From positions 930,001 to 994,000 of the forward strand of contig NZ_CP048437.1 of the NCBI RefSeq assembly GCF_010509575.1: DNA of 64,000 nt, written 5' to 3'. This stretch comes from Faecalibacterium duncaniae (GTDB lineage Bacteria > Bacillota > Clostridia > Oscillospirales > Ruminococcaceae). The notes below the pieces were generated by a model that saw only the letters and a program-made list of their open reading frames with translations, had not been told where the DNA came from and did not search any database. A program made the translations under genes and the position numbers. Positions 24,526 to 33,303 of the stretch are shown one piece after another (positions within the stretch are counted from its first letter, which is position 1; each line of letters begins with the position of its first letter).

Positions 24526-25185
24526 ATGAAAGAGATGGATTCCCAGTCAAAGCTCAGCCTGAAGCTGCAGGCTTACCAGTACCTGAAAACGAAGATTCTG
24601 AACTGTGAGTACCGCCCCAACGAATTTCTGAACGAGCAGAAGCTCTGCGCCGAGATGGGCAACATCAGCCGCACCCCCATGCGTGACGCGCTGGGCCGCC
24701 TGGAGCAGGAGGGGCTGATCACCATCCTGCCCAAAAAGGGGCTGATGGTCTCCGGCATTACCGAAGAGGACGTGCACAGCATGTTCGAGATGCGCCTGCT
24801 GGTGGAGCCTTACGCCCTGCGCACCTACGGCAACCTGATCCCCCGGGAGCAGCTGGAGGCCTACACTGAGCTGATGCACCACCCCGAGCGGATCGACGAC
24901 TTCTGCAAATCCGACGATGATTTCCATGAGCTGCTGATGAGCAGCCTGCCCAACAAATATCTGCGCTCTGGCTATGACCGCATCACCGGCCTGAACACCC
25001 GTTTCCGCATTATGACCGGCAAGGTGAGCATGATCAATCAGGATCAGACCTGTGAGGAGCATCTGGAAATTCTGAATGCCGCCCTGAGCGACAACTGGAA
25101 CACCGCCGCCGATGCGCTGCAGCATCACCTTGAGCTGGCCCGCGATAAGGCCGAGGGAGTCATCAAGGTCATCCGGCTGTGGTAA
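24526..25185 (+). CDS. GntR-family transcriptional regulator, FCD (FadR) subfamily
   Basis: A 219-aa regulator with an N-terminal winged helix (YLKTKILNCEYRPNEFLNEQ, ISRTPMRDALGRLEQEGLI) and an all-helical FCD ligand domain with metal-type His residues (DDDFHELLMSSL, EEHLEILNAALSD, LQHHLELARDKAEG). FCD regulators usually bind small organic acids or sugar acids and act on nearby catabolic genes; fucO downstream is a possible target but is separated by a repeat and has its own promoter. AGGAGATAGAACA precedes the ATG. Confidence 0.88.
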   Translation: MKEMDSQSKLSLKLQAYQYLKTKILNCEYRPNEFLNEQKLCAEMGNISRTPMRDALGRLEQEGLITILPKKGLMVSGITEEDVHSMFEMRLLVEPYALRTYGNLIPREQLEAYTELMHHPERIDDFCKSDDDFHELLMSSLPNKYLRSGYDRITGLNTRFRIMTGKVSMINQDQTCEEHLEILNAALSDNWNTAADALQHHLELARDKAEGVIKVIRLW

Positions 25186-25206
25186 ATGAAACGATAAAAA
25201 CGCTGT

Positions 25207-25333
25207 ATCACTCCTTCCGGCATCGTTGATGCGATGCCACCTCCCTCTCAGAGGGAGGCTTTTGCGTTGGCCGCCGCGTGAAGGCTCCCTCCTGGAGGGA
25301 GCTGTCGAGCGAATGCGAGACTGAGGGAGTGGT
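25207..25333 (+). repeat. Palindromic intergenic repeat, copy 5
   Basis: Ends ATCACTCC and GGAGTGGT, with both internal hairpin arms (CCACCTCCCTCTCAGAGGGAGG and GGCTCCCTCCTGGAGGGAGC). It lies shortly after the GntR stop codon. Confidence 0.8.
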
Positions 25334-25392
25334 ACAGCGTTTTCTTTTGCTGGAAAGTGTAAAAAATTCATAGAAATCAAAAGAAAAGTACA

Positions 25393-25421
25393 TTGAATAT
25401 TGTTTAACAATGTGGTATCCT
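25393..25421 (+). promoter_or_regulatory. fucO promoter with embedded palindrome
   Basis: TTGAAT (25393-25398), 17-base spacer, TATCCT (25416-25421). The spacer contains ATTGTT-T-AACAAT, a 13-base palindrome in a position suited to repression. The half-site resembles the TTGTTAA/TTAACAA of Rex operators, but the usual four-base centre is missing. Confidence 0.55.
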
Positions 25422-25477
25422 TAACAACAGAGAGAGCCCGCTGGCAGGCGGGCAGAATGATTTGGAGGAAAATAATT

Positions 25478-26626
25478 ATGGCTGACCGCATTGTTCTGAA
25501 CACCATTTCCTACCATGGCCACGGTGCCATTGAGAACATCGTTCCCGAGCTGACTGCCCGCGGCTACAAGAAGGCTTTTGTCTGCTCTGACCCCGACCTG
25601 ATCAAGTTTGGCGTGACCAAGAAAGTCACCGACCTGCTGGATGCTGCAAACTTCGCCTACGCTGTTTACAGTGAGATCAAGCCCAACCCCACCATCGCCA
25701 ACGTGCAGGACGGCGTGGCAGCCTTCAAGGCTGCTGAGGCAGACTGCATCGTGACCATCGGCGGCGGCTCCTCCATGGATACCGCAAAGGCCATCGGCAT
25801 CATCATCAACAACCCCGAGTTCGCGGATGTGCGCTCTCTGGAAGGTGTGGCTCCCACCAAGAAGCACGCTGTGTTCACCATTGCCGTGCCCACCACCGCC
25901 GGTACTGCGGCTGAGGTCACCATCAACTACGTCATCACCGATGTGGAGAAGAAGCGCAAGTTCGTCTGCGTGGACACCAACGATATCCCCGAGATCGCTG
26001 TGGTCGATCCCGATATGATGTCCTCCATGCCCAAGGGCCTGACCGCCGCTACCGGTATGGATGCTCTGACCCACGCCATCGAGGGCTATATCACCAAGGG
26101 CCACTGCACCATCTCCGATATGTTCCATCTGGAGGCCATCAAGCTCATCAGCGAGAACCTGCGCGGTGCCGTGCAGAACACCCCGGAGGGCCGCGAGGGC
26201 ATGGCTCTGGGCCAGTACATCGCCGGTATGGGCTTCTCCAATGTGGGTCTGGGCATTGTCCACTCCATGGCACACGGCCTGTCCGCTCTGTATGATACCC
26301 CCCACGGCGTGGCCTGCGCCATCCTGCTGCCGGTGGGTCTGGAGTACAACAAGACCGTTGCCGGGGAGCGCTACCGCGCGGTCGGCAAGGCCATGGGCGT
26401 GAAGGGCATTGACGAGATGAACGATGCCGAGGCCGCCGATGCCACCATCGCCGCTGTGAAGCAGCTGAGCGCGGATGTGGGCATCCCCGCAAACCTGCAG
26501 GGCATCCTGAAGGAAGAGGACATCCACTTCCTGGCCGAGTCTGCTTTTGCAGATGCCTGCCGCCCCGGCAACCCCCGCGACACCAGCGTGGAGGAGATCG
26601 AGGCACTGTATAAGAGCCAGCTGTAA
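25478..26626 (+). CDS. fucO: Iron-type lactaldehyde reductase / 1,2-propanediol oxidoreductase
   Basis: FucO interconverts L-lactaldehyde and (S)-1,2-propanediol with NAD(H), the redox-balancing step after fucose or rhamnose cleavage. The 382-aa length equals E. coli FucO, and long blocks agree, for example NNPEFADVRSLEG, PTTAGTAAEVTINYVITD and the metal ligands in DALTHAIEGY and HSMAHGLSALYDTPHG. GGGS binds the cofactor pyrophosphate. Start ATG 25478 follows TTGGAGGAAAATA. It is monocistronic with a strong terminator, and no fucose aldolase or kinase lies nearby. Confidence 0.88.
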   Translation: MADRIVLNTISYHGHGAIENIVPELTARGYKKAFVCSDPDLIKFGVTKKVTDLLDAANFAYAVYSEIKPNPTIANVQDGVAAFKAAEADCIVTIGGGSSMDTAKAIGIIINNPEFADVRSLEGVAPTKKHAVFTIAVPTTAGTAAEVTINYVITDVEKKRKFVCVDTNDIPEIAVVDPDMMSSMPKGLTAATGMDALTHAIEGYITKGHCTISDMFHLEAIKLISENLRGAVQNTPEGREGMALGQYIAGMGFSNVGLGIVHSMAHGLSALYDTPHGVACAILLPVGLEYNKTVAGERYRAVGKAMGVKGIDEMNDAEAADATIAAVKQLSADVGIPANLQGILKEEDIHFLAESAFADACRPGNPRDTSVEEIEALYKSQL

Positions 26627-26644
26627 TTCGTAAACTGAACAAAG

Positions 26645-26677
26645 AGGGTCGGGAATGCCGCTTCCCGGCCCCTTTTT
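26645..26677 (+). terminator. fucO terminator
   Basis: GGGTCGGGAA-TGCCGC-TTCCCGGCCC followed by CTTTTT. Confidence 0.85.
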
Positions 26678-26696
26678 GTTCCGGGAAAGGAGCGCT

Positions 26697-27995
26697 ATGA
26701 ACCTGAATTTCTATACTCTTTGTGTAATTTATCTGGTATATTCCTTTTTGGGCTGGGTAGGCGAGACCGTTGTTGCAACCGCAAAGGGCCGCCGGTTCAC
26801 CAACCGCGGCGTGGCCTCCGGCCCCTTCTGCTTTGTGTACGGCACGGCAGGGGTGCTCATCACCATCGGCCTGAACGACCAGCGCACCAGCCTGGCGGCA
26901 CTGTTCTTCGGCAGCATGATCTATGCCACGGTGGTGGAGTGGCTGACCGCCAAACTGCTGGAACGGATCCACCACCGCCGCTGGTGGGACTACTCCGATA
27001 AAAAGTTCAATCTGGACGGCTATGTCTGCCTGCAATACTCCCTGCTGTGGGGTCTGCTGGGCATGGCGGCAGTCCGCTGGGGCAACGACCTGCTGTTCCG
27101 GCTCTGCGCCCACCTGCCGCCGCTGCTGTTCCACGCTGTGGTGTGGGTCGGCATGGCGCTGGCCGTCCTTGACCAGATCTCTGCCATGGTGGTGGTCAGC
27201 CGGTATGCGAACCGCCACCCACGGCTCGAGCAGCTGAATCGGGAGCTGGGCAGGGGCTCGGAGAGGCTGCGGCAGAAAATTACCGCCAGCGTGGAAAAGC
27301 GGATCCAGCGGGCGTACCCTGCTGCGGCTCGTCCGGAGCCTACCACCAGTGCCGAAAAGCAGCTCTCCCTTGCCGACCTGCTCTGGCTCTTTGTCATCGG
27401 GGCTTTCCTCGGAGATGTGGTGGAGACCATCTTCTGCCGCATCACCGCCGGAGTCTGGATGAGCCGTTCCAGCCTGGTCTGGGGCCCGTTCAGCGTGGTA
27501 TGGGGGCTGGCGCTGGTGCTGGCCGCCATCCTGCTGCGGGGCGGCGAACAGAAGAGCGAGAGCCGCATCTTCTGGTTCGGTGTGATCCTGGGCGGTGCGT
27601 ATGAGTATGTGTGCAGCGCCGTGACAGAGCTGCTGTTTGGCACCGTGTTCTGGGATTACAGCGGCTTCAAGTTCAATCTGGGCGGGCGCATCAACCTGCT
27701 GTACTGCTTCTTCTGGGGCATTGCGGCCGTGACCTGGATCCGCTATGGCTACCCACTGGTGGCAAAGGGGATGAAGGCGGTCAAGCGCAGGATCCGCCCC
27801 TGGATGACCGCTCTGCTGGCTGTGTTCATGGCTGTGAACCTTGTGACCAGTGCGTTGGCGCTGGCCCGCTACGATGCCCGCACCAGCGGCGCGGCTCCGG
27901 CCAATGCGGTGGATGTGCTGCTGGATGAGCATTTTGACAATGCCCGGATGGAGCGCATCTACCCCAACGCCAAAAAGGTGGAGAAGGCTGGGTAA
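26697..27995 (+). CDS. CmpB-family integral membrane protein with two tandem domains
   Basis: A 432-aa multi-pass protein of the family annotated as putative ABC-transporter type IV (CmpB); its real function is unknown to me. It is an internal duplication: YLVYSFLGWVGETV with FTNRGVASGPFCFVYG in the first half corresponds to WLFVIGAFLGDVVETI with SSLVWGPFSVVWG in the second, and WWDYSDKKFNLDGY to FWDYSGFKFNLGGR. The halves are joined by a soluble linker at about 178-222, and another helix lies near 370. No ATPase partner is adjacent. ATG 26697 is used because GGAAAGGAGC precedes it. Confidence 0.75.
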   Translation: MNLNFYTLCVIYLVYSFLGWVGETVVATAKGRRFTNRGVASGPFCFVYGTAGVLITIGLNDQRTSLAALFFGSMIYATVVEWLTAKLLERIHHRRWWDYSDKKFNLDGYVCLQYSLLWGLLGMAAVRWGNDLLFRLCAHLPPLLFHAVVWVGMALAVLDQISAMVVVSRYANRHPRLEQLNRELGRGSERLRQKITASVEKRIQRAYPAAARPEPTTSAEKQLSLADLLWLFVIGAFLGDVVETIFCRITAGVWMSRSSLVWGPFSVVWGLALVLAAILLRGGEQKSESRIFWFGVILGGAYEYVCSAVTELLFGTVFWDYSGFKFNLGGRINLLYCFFWGIAAVTWIRYGYPLVAKGMKAVKRRIRPWMTALLAVFMAVNLVTSALALARYDARTSGAAPANAVDVLLDEHFDNARMERIYPNAKKVEKAG

Positions 27996-28011
27996 AAATA
28001 CACGATTTTGC

Positions 28012-28040
28012 TTGCGTTTTGCAGGGGAAACAGGTATAAT
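28012..28040 (+). promoter_or_regulatory. Promoter of the Ca2+/Na+ antiporter gene
   Basis: TTGCGT (28012-28017), 17-base spacer, consensus TATAAT (28035-28040). Confidence 0.8.
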
Positions 28041-28070
28041 ACTCTATGGATTAAAAAGGAGAGATTTTAT

Positions 28071-29036
28071 ATGCTGATCCCTGTATTATTGTTTATCGTG
28101 GGCCTGCTCTGCCTCATCAAGGGCGGCGACTGGTTCGTGGACGGTGCAACCGGCATCGCCCGCCGCTTCAAGGTGCCGGAGCTGCTCATCGGTGCCACGG
28201 TGGTGTCCATCGGCACCACCCTGCCTGAGGTCATGGTCTCCACCACCTCGGCCATGACCGGCCACGGCGAGATCGCCTATGGCAACGCCATTGGCTCGGT
28301 CATCTGCAACGCGGCCCTGATCGCGGCCATCACCATTGCGGTCCGCCCGGGCAAGGTGGACCCCAAGAGCCTGCGGGTGCCGGTGCTGTTCTTCTTTGTG
28401 GCAGCGGCCCTGTATGCGGGCGTGGCCTACACCACCGGCTACTTCAGCCGCCCCATCGGCATTGTGCTGCTGGCAATGTTCGTGGCCTACATGGTCTGCA
28501 ATGTGCTGGCTATGAAAAACGCCCCCGCCCCGGAAGAAGATGAGGACGAGCCGGAAAAGGAAATGTCCTTTGCCAAGGAGATCGGCCTGCTCATCCTCGG
28601 CGCAGCCCTGATCGCTGTGGGCGCAAACCTGCTGGTGGACAACGGCACCCTGATCGCGCAGGCGCTGGGCGTGCCGGAATCCGTCATCGCCCTGACCTTT
28701 GTGGCGCTGGGCACCTCTCTGCCTGAGCTGGTCACGGCGATCACCTCGCTGGCAAAGGGTCACGGCTCCCTCTCGCTGGGCAATGTCATTGGTGCCAACG
28801 TGTTCAATCTGGTGCTGGTCAGCGGCATGTCCATCACGGTGTCGCCTTTCAGCATCCCGCAGAACTCCACCATCATGGGCATCAATTCCTCTCTGGTCAT
28901 GGATCTGCCCGTGATGTTCGCGGTCATGCTCCTCCTGACCGTGCCCGCTCTGCTCAAGGGCAGGCTCTCCCGCTGGCAGGGCGTGCTGCTGCTCTGCATC
29001 TATGCAGCCTTCTGCGCCGTCCAGTTTGCAATGTAA
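28071..29036 (+). CDS. Calcium/sodium antiporter, CaCA family (YrbG-like)
   Basis: A 321-aa cation exchanger of the inner membrane with about ten helices in two inverted halves. Each half holds the alpha-repeat ion-binding motif: GATVVSIGTTLPEVMVSTTS with GNAIGSVICN in the first and LTFVALGTSLPELVTAITS with GNVIGANVFN in the second. The halves are joined by an acidic cytoplasmic loop (APEEDEDEPEKEM). The start at 28071 follows AAAGGAGAG. It is monocistronic; substrate choice (Ca2+ or another cation) is inferred from the family. Confidence 0.9.
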   Translation: MLIPVLLFIVGLLCLIKGGDWFVDGATGIARRFKVPELLIGATVVSIGTTLPEVMVSTTSAMTGHGEIAYGNAIGSVICNAALIAAITIAVRPGKVDPKSLRVPVLFFFVAAALYAGVAYTTGYFSRPIGIVLLAMFVAYMVCNVLAMKNAPAPEEDEDEPEKEMSFAKEIGLLILGAALIAVGANLLVDNGTLIAQALGVPESVIALTFVALGTSLPELVTAITSLAKGHGSLSLGNVIGANVFNLVLVSGMSITVSPFSIPQNSTIMGINSSLVMDLPVMFAVMLLLTVPALLKGRLSRWQGVLLLCIYAAFCAVQFAM

Positions 29037-29107
29037 GTCTCTGCGCCGGAGACCCGGCCCGGCTCCACGCCGGAGCGGGCGCTTTGGGGCAGAAAACCGT
29101 TTTGAGA

Positions 29108-29139
29108 AAGGCATCCTCGTTTACGGGGATGCCTTTTTT
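29108..29139 (+). terminator. Terminator after the antiporter gene
   Basis: GGCATCC and GGATGCC around a short loop, followed by six T. A weaker GC-rich hairpin (CTCCGGCG-type) lies at 29,045-29,085. Confidence 0.8.
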
Positions 29140-29177
29140 CTGTCCCTGCAGCAGGGGCTGATCGGAAGAAGCGTTTT

Positions 29178-29232
29178 CTTAAGAAATCCTTAGAAAAATT
29201 TCATGGAAAATGCAGGAAACTGCTGTTATACT
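29178..29232 (+). promoter_or_regulatory. Response-regulator direct repeats and promoter of the two-component operon
   Basis: CTTAAG (29178-29183) and CTTAGA (29189-29194) are 11 bp apart, a spacing typical of OmpR-family dimer sites. A -10 TATACT lies at 29227-29232 and the -35 (TGGAAA) is poor, so activation is likely. The first repeat starts 49 bp before the -10. The same arrangement occurs before the efflux operon. Confidence 0.7.
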
Positions 29233-29264
29233 AGAACCGAGAATGACAAAAAGGGGAGAAGACC

Positions 29265-29993
29265 ATGGCAGAGCAGACCATTCTGATCGCGGAGGACGAT
29301 CCGGATATCCGGGACGGCGTGCGCATCTTGCTTTCCGGCGAGGGATACCATATCATCGAAGCCGAAAACGGCACCCGGGCACTGGAGGTGTTCCGCCCGG
29401 AGGTCGATCTGGTGATCCTGGATATTATGATGCCGGGCATGAGCGGCCTGCGCGTCTGCGAGGAGCTGCGCAAGCTCTCCACAGTGCCGATCCTGTTCCT
29501 CACGGCAAAATCACAGGAGTCCGATAAGCTGCTGGGCCTGACCGCGGGCGGGGACGATTACCTGCCCAAGCCCTTTTCCTTTGCGGAGCTCAGCGCCCGG
29601 GTCAAGGCATTGCTGCGGCGGTACTGCGTCTATCAGGGCAAGGGGCAGGCCCCGGCCCGGGCCGAAAACCTGACCCTGTGCAGCCACGGCGTGAAGCTGG
29701 CGCTGGACTGCAACCGCGTCTGGGTGGACGGGGAGGAGATCGACCTGACCGAGACGGAGTACAAGATCCTGCGGCTGCTCATGCAGAGCCCCCAGCGCAT
29801 CTTCCCGGTGCAGGTGATTTACGAGGATGTGTGGCAGGAACCTTATTTCTACACCTCCAACGGCACCGTGATGGTACATATCCGCAATCTGCGGATGAAG
29901 ATCGAAAAAGACCCGCAGAACCCCGCCCGTCTGCAGACCATGTGGGGGAAAGGGTACCGCTTTGTGCCCGGGGAGGAGAAGGATCATGCGTAA
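29265..29993 (+). CDS. OmpR-family response regulator
   Basis: A 242-aa two-domain regulator. The receiver domain has the acidic pair EDD near residue 10, the phospho-acceptor in LVILDIMMPGMSG, the Thr/Lys switch residues in LFLTAKSQESDK and PKPFSFAELSARVKALL. The C-terminal winged helix has the typical LTETEYKILRLLMQSP and GYRFVPGEE end. Its stop overlaps the kinase start by 8 bases. It probably activates its own promoter and the adjacent MacAB-like operon through CTTAAG repeats; the stimulus is likely a peptide or envelope-active compound, but this is inference. Confidence 0.92.
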   Translation: MAEQTILIAEDDPDIRDGVRILLSGEGYHIIEAENGTRALEVFRPEVDLVILDIMMPGMSGLRVCEELRKLSTVPILFLTAKSQESDKLLGLTAGGDDYLPKPFSFAELSARVKALLRRYCVYQGKGQAPARAENLTLCSHGVKLALDCNRVWVDGEEIDLTETEYKILRLLMQSPQRIFPVQVIYEDVWQEPYFYTSNGTVMVHIRNLRMKIEKDPQNPARLQTMWGKGYRFVPGEEKDHA

Positions 29994-31296
29994 AAAGCTG
30001 GGGCTTTCCGGCAAGCTGGTGTTGATGATCCTGTTCTCAGCACTGGCAAGTGCTGTATTTCTGGTGGGAATGCAGGTCGTGCTGAACAAAGCCCTGTGGC
30101 TTTATTTTGACCAGCCGGAAACCCAGCAGAAGGCTGTGGAAAAGCAGGTGCAGGAGCTGCAGAGCTATATCGACCGGCGCGGTCTTTCCAGCCGGGATAT
30201 CGACAAGTTGGACGACTGGTCTGTGCGGAACGGCAGCACGATGTTCATCATCTACGACCGCTCCCGGATGCTCTATTCCTCCTATCCGCTGGTCGCTCCG
30301 GTCTACGAGGGGCGGGAAAATGTGACGGAAACGGTTCCGGCCGAGCGCTGGCTCCCGATGTACTCGCTCACCTTTTCGGACAAAGAGGCCACAGCCATGT
30401 TCTATTACAACGGCGTGGATGCCTATTACGGCAAGGGGTGCGAGATCCTGCTGCTTGTCAGCTTTGCCCTTTTTCCGCTGTTTTTCTTCCTGAGCAGCCG
30501 GAAAATCATCCGTTATATCCTCCTGCTCAGCGGGGAGATCCAGGCCATGGAGGGCGGCGACCTTGACCACGCCATCACGATCCAGGGAGACGATGAGCTG
30601 GCCCTGCTGGCCACCAGTCTGGATGGTCTGCGTCTGACCCTGCGCCAGCAGCAGGCCGAGGAGGCTCAGGCTGCCGCCAAGGTCAAGAGTCTGATCACTG
30701 AGATGTCCCACGACCTGCGCACCCCGCTGACCACCCTGCTGCTCTATACCGAGATCCTGCGTCACCACAAATACGAGACCGAGGCCCAGCAGGATGAATA
30801 TCTGGCAAAGATCGACGGTAAGGCCCGGCAGATCAAGCAGCTGTCCGACAATCTGTTCGAGTACGCGCTGGTCACCCGGGACACCGTGGTGCAGCTGGAT
30901 GCCCCGGCCCGCTTCTCCCAGATCTTTGAGGAGCCGCTGGCCGAGATGGTGGAGATGCTGCAGCAGCGCGGCTTTGCCTGTGCGCTGGAGCTGGGCAGCG
31001 AGGATGTGCTCCTGACCGTGCGGGCGCAGTATATCCGACGCATTCTGGATAACATCGGCTCCAACCTGATCAAGTACGCCGACCCGGCCCGGCCCATCGA
31101 GGTGCGGTTCCTGCGGCAGGAGGGAAGGGCGGGCCTTGTGCTCCGCAACCATGTCCTGCCTGCGCCCCCGGCGGTGGAAAGCACCAAGGTGGGGCTGACC
31201 AGCATCGAGACCATGATGGATAAGATGCACGCAGACTGCAAGATCGAACAGGAGAATGAGCAGTTCACCATGACGCTGCTGTTCCCGGTAGAATAA
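29986..31296 (+). CDS. Sensor histidine kinase
   Basis: A 436-aa membrane kinase. Helix 1 is at residues 10-30 (KLVLMILFSALASAVFLVG), an extracytoplasmic sensor of about 115 residues follows, helix 2 lies near 150-170, then a HAMP-like linker and the H-box ITEMSHDLRTPLTTLLLY. The ATPase has the N-box RILDNIGSNLIKYA; the glycine boxes are degenerate (ESTKVGLTSIETMM where DxGxG and GxGL motifs are usual). That truncated-looking lid may weaken ATP binding but is seen in other Firmicutes kinases. It overlaps the response-regulator gene. Confidence 0.9.
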   Translation: MRKKLGLSGKLVLMILFSALASAVFLVGMQVVLNKALWLYFDQPETQQKAVEKQVQELQSYIDRRGLSSRDIDKLDDWSVRNGSTMFIIYDRSRMLYSSYPLVAPVYEGRENVTETVPAERWLPMYSLTFSDKEATAMFYYNGVDAYYGKGCEILLLVSFALFPLFFFLSSRKIIRYILLLSGEIQAMEGGDLDHAITIQGDDELALLATSLDGLRLTLRQQQAEEAQAAAKVKSLITEMSHDLRTPLTTLLLYTEILRHHKYETEAQQDEYLAKIDGKARQIKQLSDNLFEYALVTRDTVVQLDAPARFSQIFEEPLAEMVEMLQQRGFACALELGSEDVLLTVRAQYIRRILDNIGSNLIKYADPARPIEVRFLRQEGRAGLVLRNHVLPAPPAVESTKVGLTSIETMMDKMHADCKIEQENEQFTMTLLFPVE

Positions 31297-31300
31297 GACA

Positions 31301-31429
31301 ACCCTCTCAGTCAAAGCCTACGGCTTTGCCAGCTCCCCCGAAGGGGGAGCCAATGCAGCACCTCGGATAGAGCCTGCATAGCCTCTCCCTTCGGGAGAGG
31401 CGGCATTGCGAAGCGATGACGGGGAGGGT
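31301..31429 (-). repeat. Palindromic intergenic repeat, copy 6 (inverted orientation)
   Basis: It starts five bases after the kinase stop. ACCCTCTCAGTC is the reverse complement of the right end of other copies, and GGCATTGCGAAGC..GACGGGGAGGGT of the left end, so this copy is flipped. Both inner hairpins (AGCTCCCCCGAAGGGGGAGC, GCCTCTCCCTTCGGGAGAGGC) are strong. Confidence 0.8.
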
Positions 31430-31454
31430 CTCTTTTTACACTTTTTCCACCGAA

Positions 31455-31510
31455 CTTAAGCAAGTCTTAAGAAATATCTCCGGCGAATGTTAAGAAAGCC
31501 CCGCTATACT
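31455..31510 (+). promoter_or_regulatory. Efflux-operon promoter with response-regulator direct repeats
   Basis: CTTAAG (31455-31460) and CTTAAG (31466-31471), 11 bp apart, with a further GTTAAG at 31489-31494. The -10 TATACT is at 31505-31510 and there is no recognisable -35. The first repeat begins 50 bp before the -10, one base from the spacing at the two-component promoter. Confidence 0.75.
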
Positions 31511-31569
31511 GTTGGAAGAAGGGCGGGTGCAGCTTTGCACCCGGCCATAACATCAGGGAGGGGCAACCA

Positions 31570-33303
31570 ATGCTGCGAAAAAAGAAACAAACGCCGCAGG
31601 AACAGAGCGACCAGGAATTCAATCTGGCGCTGGAAGTGCCTGCAGAACAAAGACCGAAGGGCTGGAGACCTTTTGTAAGGCGCAACTGGAAGCGCATTGC
31701 CGCTGCCGCCTGCGCAGCCGCAGTGGCCGGTGCGTTCCTGCTGCCCGGGAATGGCGCAAAACCGGCAGGCGTAGATACCGAATATCTGGAAAGCGCGGTG
31801 GAGCGCCGGAATATCACCAATGTGTTCAGCGGCTCCGGCACCATTGCCGCCGCCAACACCTACACCGTCAATGCGCTGGTGTCCGGCACCGTGCTCACCG
31901 CCGATTTTGCGGTGGGGGACACCATTGAAGAGGGAACGGTGCTCTACACCATCGACAGCTCCAACGCCGCCAACAGCGCGGAAAAGGCCCAGCTCTCGCT
32001 GGATCAGGCCCAGCGCAATTACGAGGATGCCGTGGATGCCCAATACATCCGCAGCACCATCGGCGGCACGCTGGCCTCCTATAAGGTGGCGGTGGGCGAT
32101 GTGGTCACCGCCGGGCAGGAGGTGGCCACTGTGCGGGATGCCTCCACCCTACTGCTGACGTTGGAATTCCCGGCGGCGGATGCGGCGAACTTTACCGTGG
32201 GGCAGGCCGCACAGGTCACGTTGGACGGCACCTTTGAGGCCGTCTCCGGCACCGTGCGCTCTGTCTCCGGTGCGGATGCCCTGAGCAGCGGGAACCTGCT
32301 GGTGCGCACCGTGACCATTGCGGTGAACAACACCGGCAGCCTGACCACCGCGCAGGCCGCAACGGCCAGCGTCAACGGGGTCAGCGCACTGGCATCGGCA
32401 AAATTCAGCTACCAGAACGAGCAGACCATCACCGCCTCCACCGGCGGCACCGTGACCGCCCTCTGCGTGAAAGAGGGCTCCTCTGTCAGCGCCGATACCG
32501 CGCTGGTCAGGATCTCCGGCAAGGAGCTGACCAAGCAGGTGCAGAACGCCTCCGATAACCTGCGCAGTGCCCAGATGTCCATGGAGGACACCGAGGATCA
32601 GCTGAACAACTATACCATCACCTCACCCATCAGCGGTACGGTCATCTCCAAGGAGGTCAAGGCGGGCGACACCGTGAGCAATACCGCGGGCAGCACCAGC
32701 CTGTGCACCATCTACGACCTGAGCTATCTGCAGATGACGGTGAATGTGGACGAACTGGAGATCCTCTCCATCAAGGAGGGGCAGAGTGTGACCATCACCG
32801 CGGATGCCATCTCTGACCGCACCTTTACCGGCGTGGTCACCAGCGTGTCCAAGGCGGGCACCACGGTAGGCGGCACCACCACCTATCCCGTCACCATCCG
32901 CATCGACGATACCGGCGACCTGCTGCCCGGCATGAACGCCACCGCCGAGATCACGACGGCCAGCACCGAGAACGCGCTTTCCATCCCCAATGCCGCTGTG
33001 GTGCGGGGCAATTATGTGCTGGTGACCAAGGATTCCCCCAGCGCTGCCAACGCCGACCCCAGCATGACCGCCCCGGAGGGCTATGTCTATGTCAAGGTGA
33101 CCACCGGCACCAGCGATGATGATTACATCGCCGTAACAAGCGGCCTGCAGGAAGGCGACACCGTAGCCTACACCGCCAGCAGCACCGCCTCTGTCAGCGC
33201 TGACGGACAGATGGAGGAGATGATGGTGGTCGGCGGGCCCGGTCAGGGCGGCGGTGGAAGCGGCGGCCCGAGCGGCGGCGCACCGGGAGGTGGCCCGCAA
33301 TGA
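31570..33303 (+). CDS. HlyD/MacA-family membrane-fusion protein
   Basis: This 577-aa periplasmic-adaptor-like subunit sits outside the membrane and links to the MacB-type transporter encoded next. A cytoplasmic N-terminus is followed by one membrane anchor (IAAAACAAAVAGAFLLP at about 39-55). Two biotinyl-lipoyl half motifs flank a short coiled coil (YTVNALVSGTVLTADFAVGD, YTITSPISGTVISKEVKAGD), followed by beta-barrel repeats. The C-terminus is a flexible Gly/Ser/Pro-rich tail. The ribosome site GGGAGGGGCAACC precedes the ATG. Its stop overlaps the ATPase start. Confidence 0.9.
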   Translation: MLRKKKQTPQEQSDQEFNLALEVPAEQRPKGWRPFVRRNWKRIAAAACAAAVAGAFLLPGNGAKPAGVDTEYLESAVERRNITNVFSGSGTIAAANTYTVNALVSGTVLTADFAVGDTIEEGTVLYTIDSSNAANSAEKAQLSLDQAQRNYEDAVDAQYIRSTIGGTLASYKVAVGDVVTAGQEVATVRDASTLLLTLEFPAADAANFTVGQAAQVTLDGTFEAVSGTVRSVSGADALSSGNLLVRTVTIAVNNTGSLTTAQAATASVNGVSALASAKFSYQNEQTITASTGGTVTALCVKEGSSVSADTALVRISGKELTKQVQNASDNLRSAQMSMEDTEDQLNNYTITSPISGTVISKEVKAGDTVSNTAGSTSLCTIYDLSYLQMTVNVDELEILSIKEGQSVTITADAISDRTFTGVVTSVSKAGTTVGGTTTYPVTIRIDDTGDLLPGMNATAEITTASTENALSIPNAAVVRGNYVLVTKDSPSAANADPSMTAPEGYVYVKVTTGTSDDDYIAVTSGLQEGDTVAYTASSTASVSADGQMEEMMVVGGPGQGGGGSGGPSGGAPGGGPQ

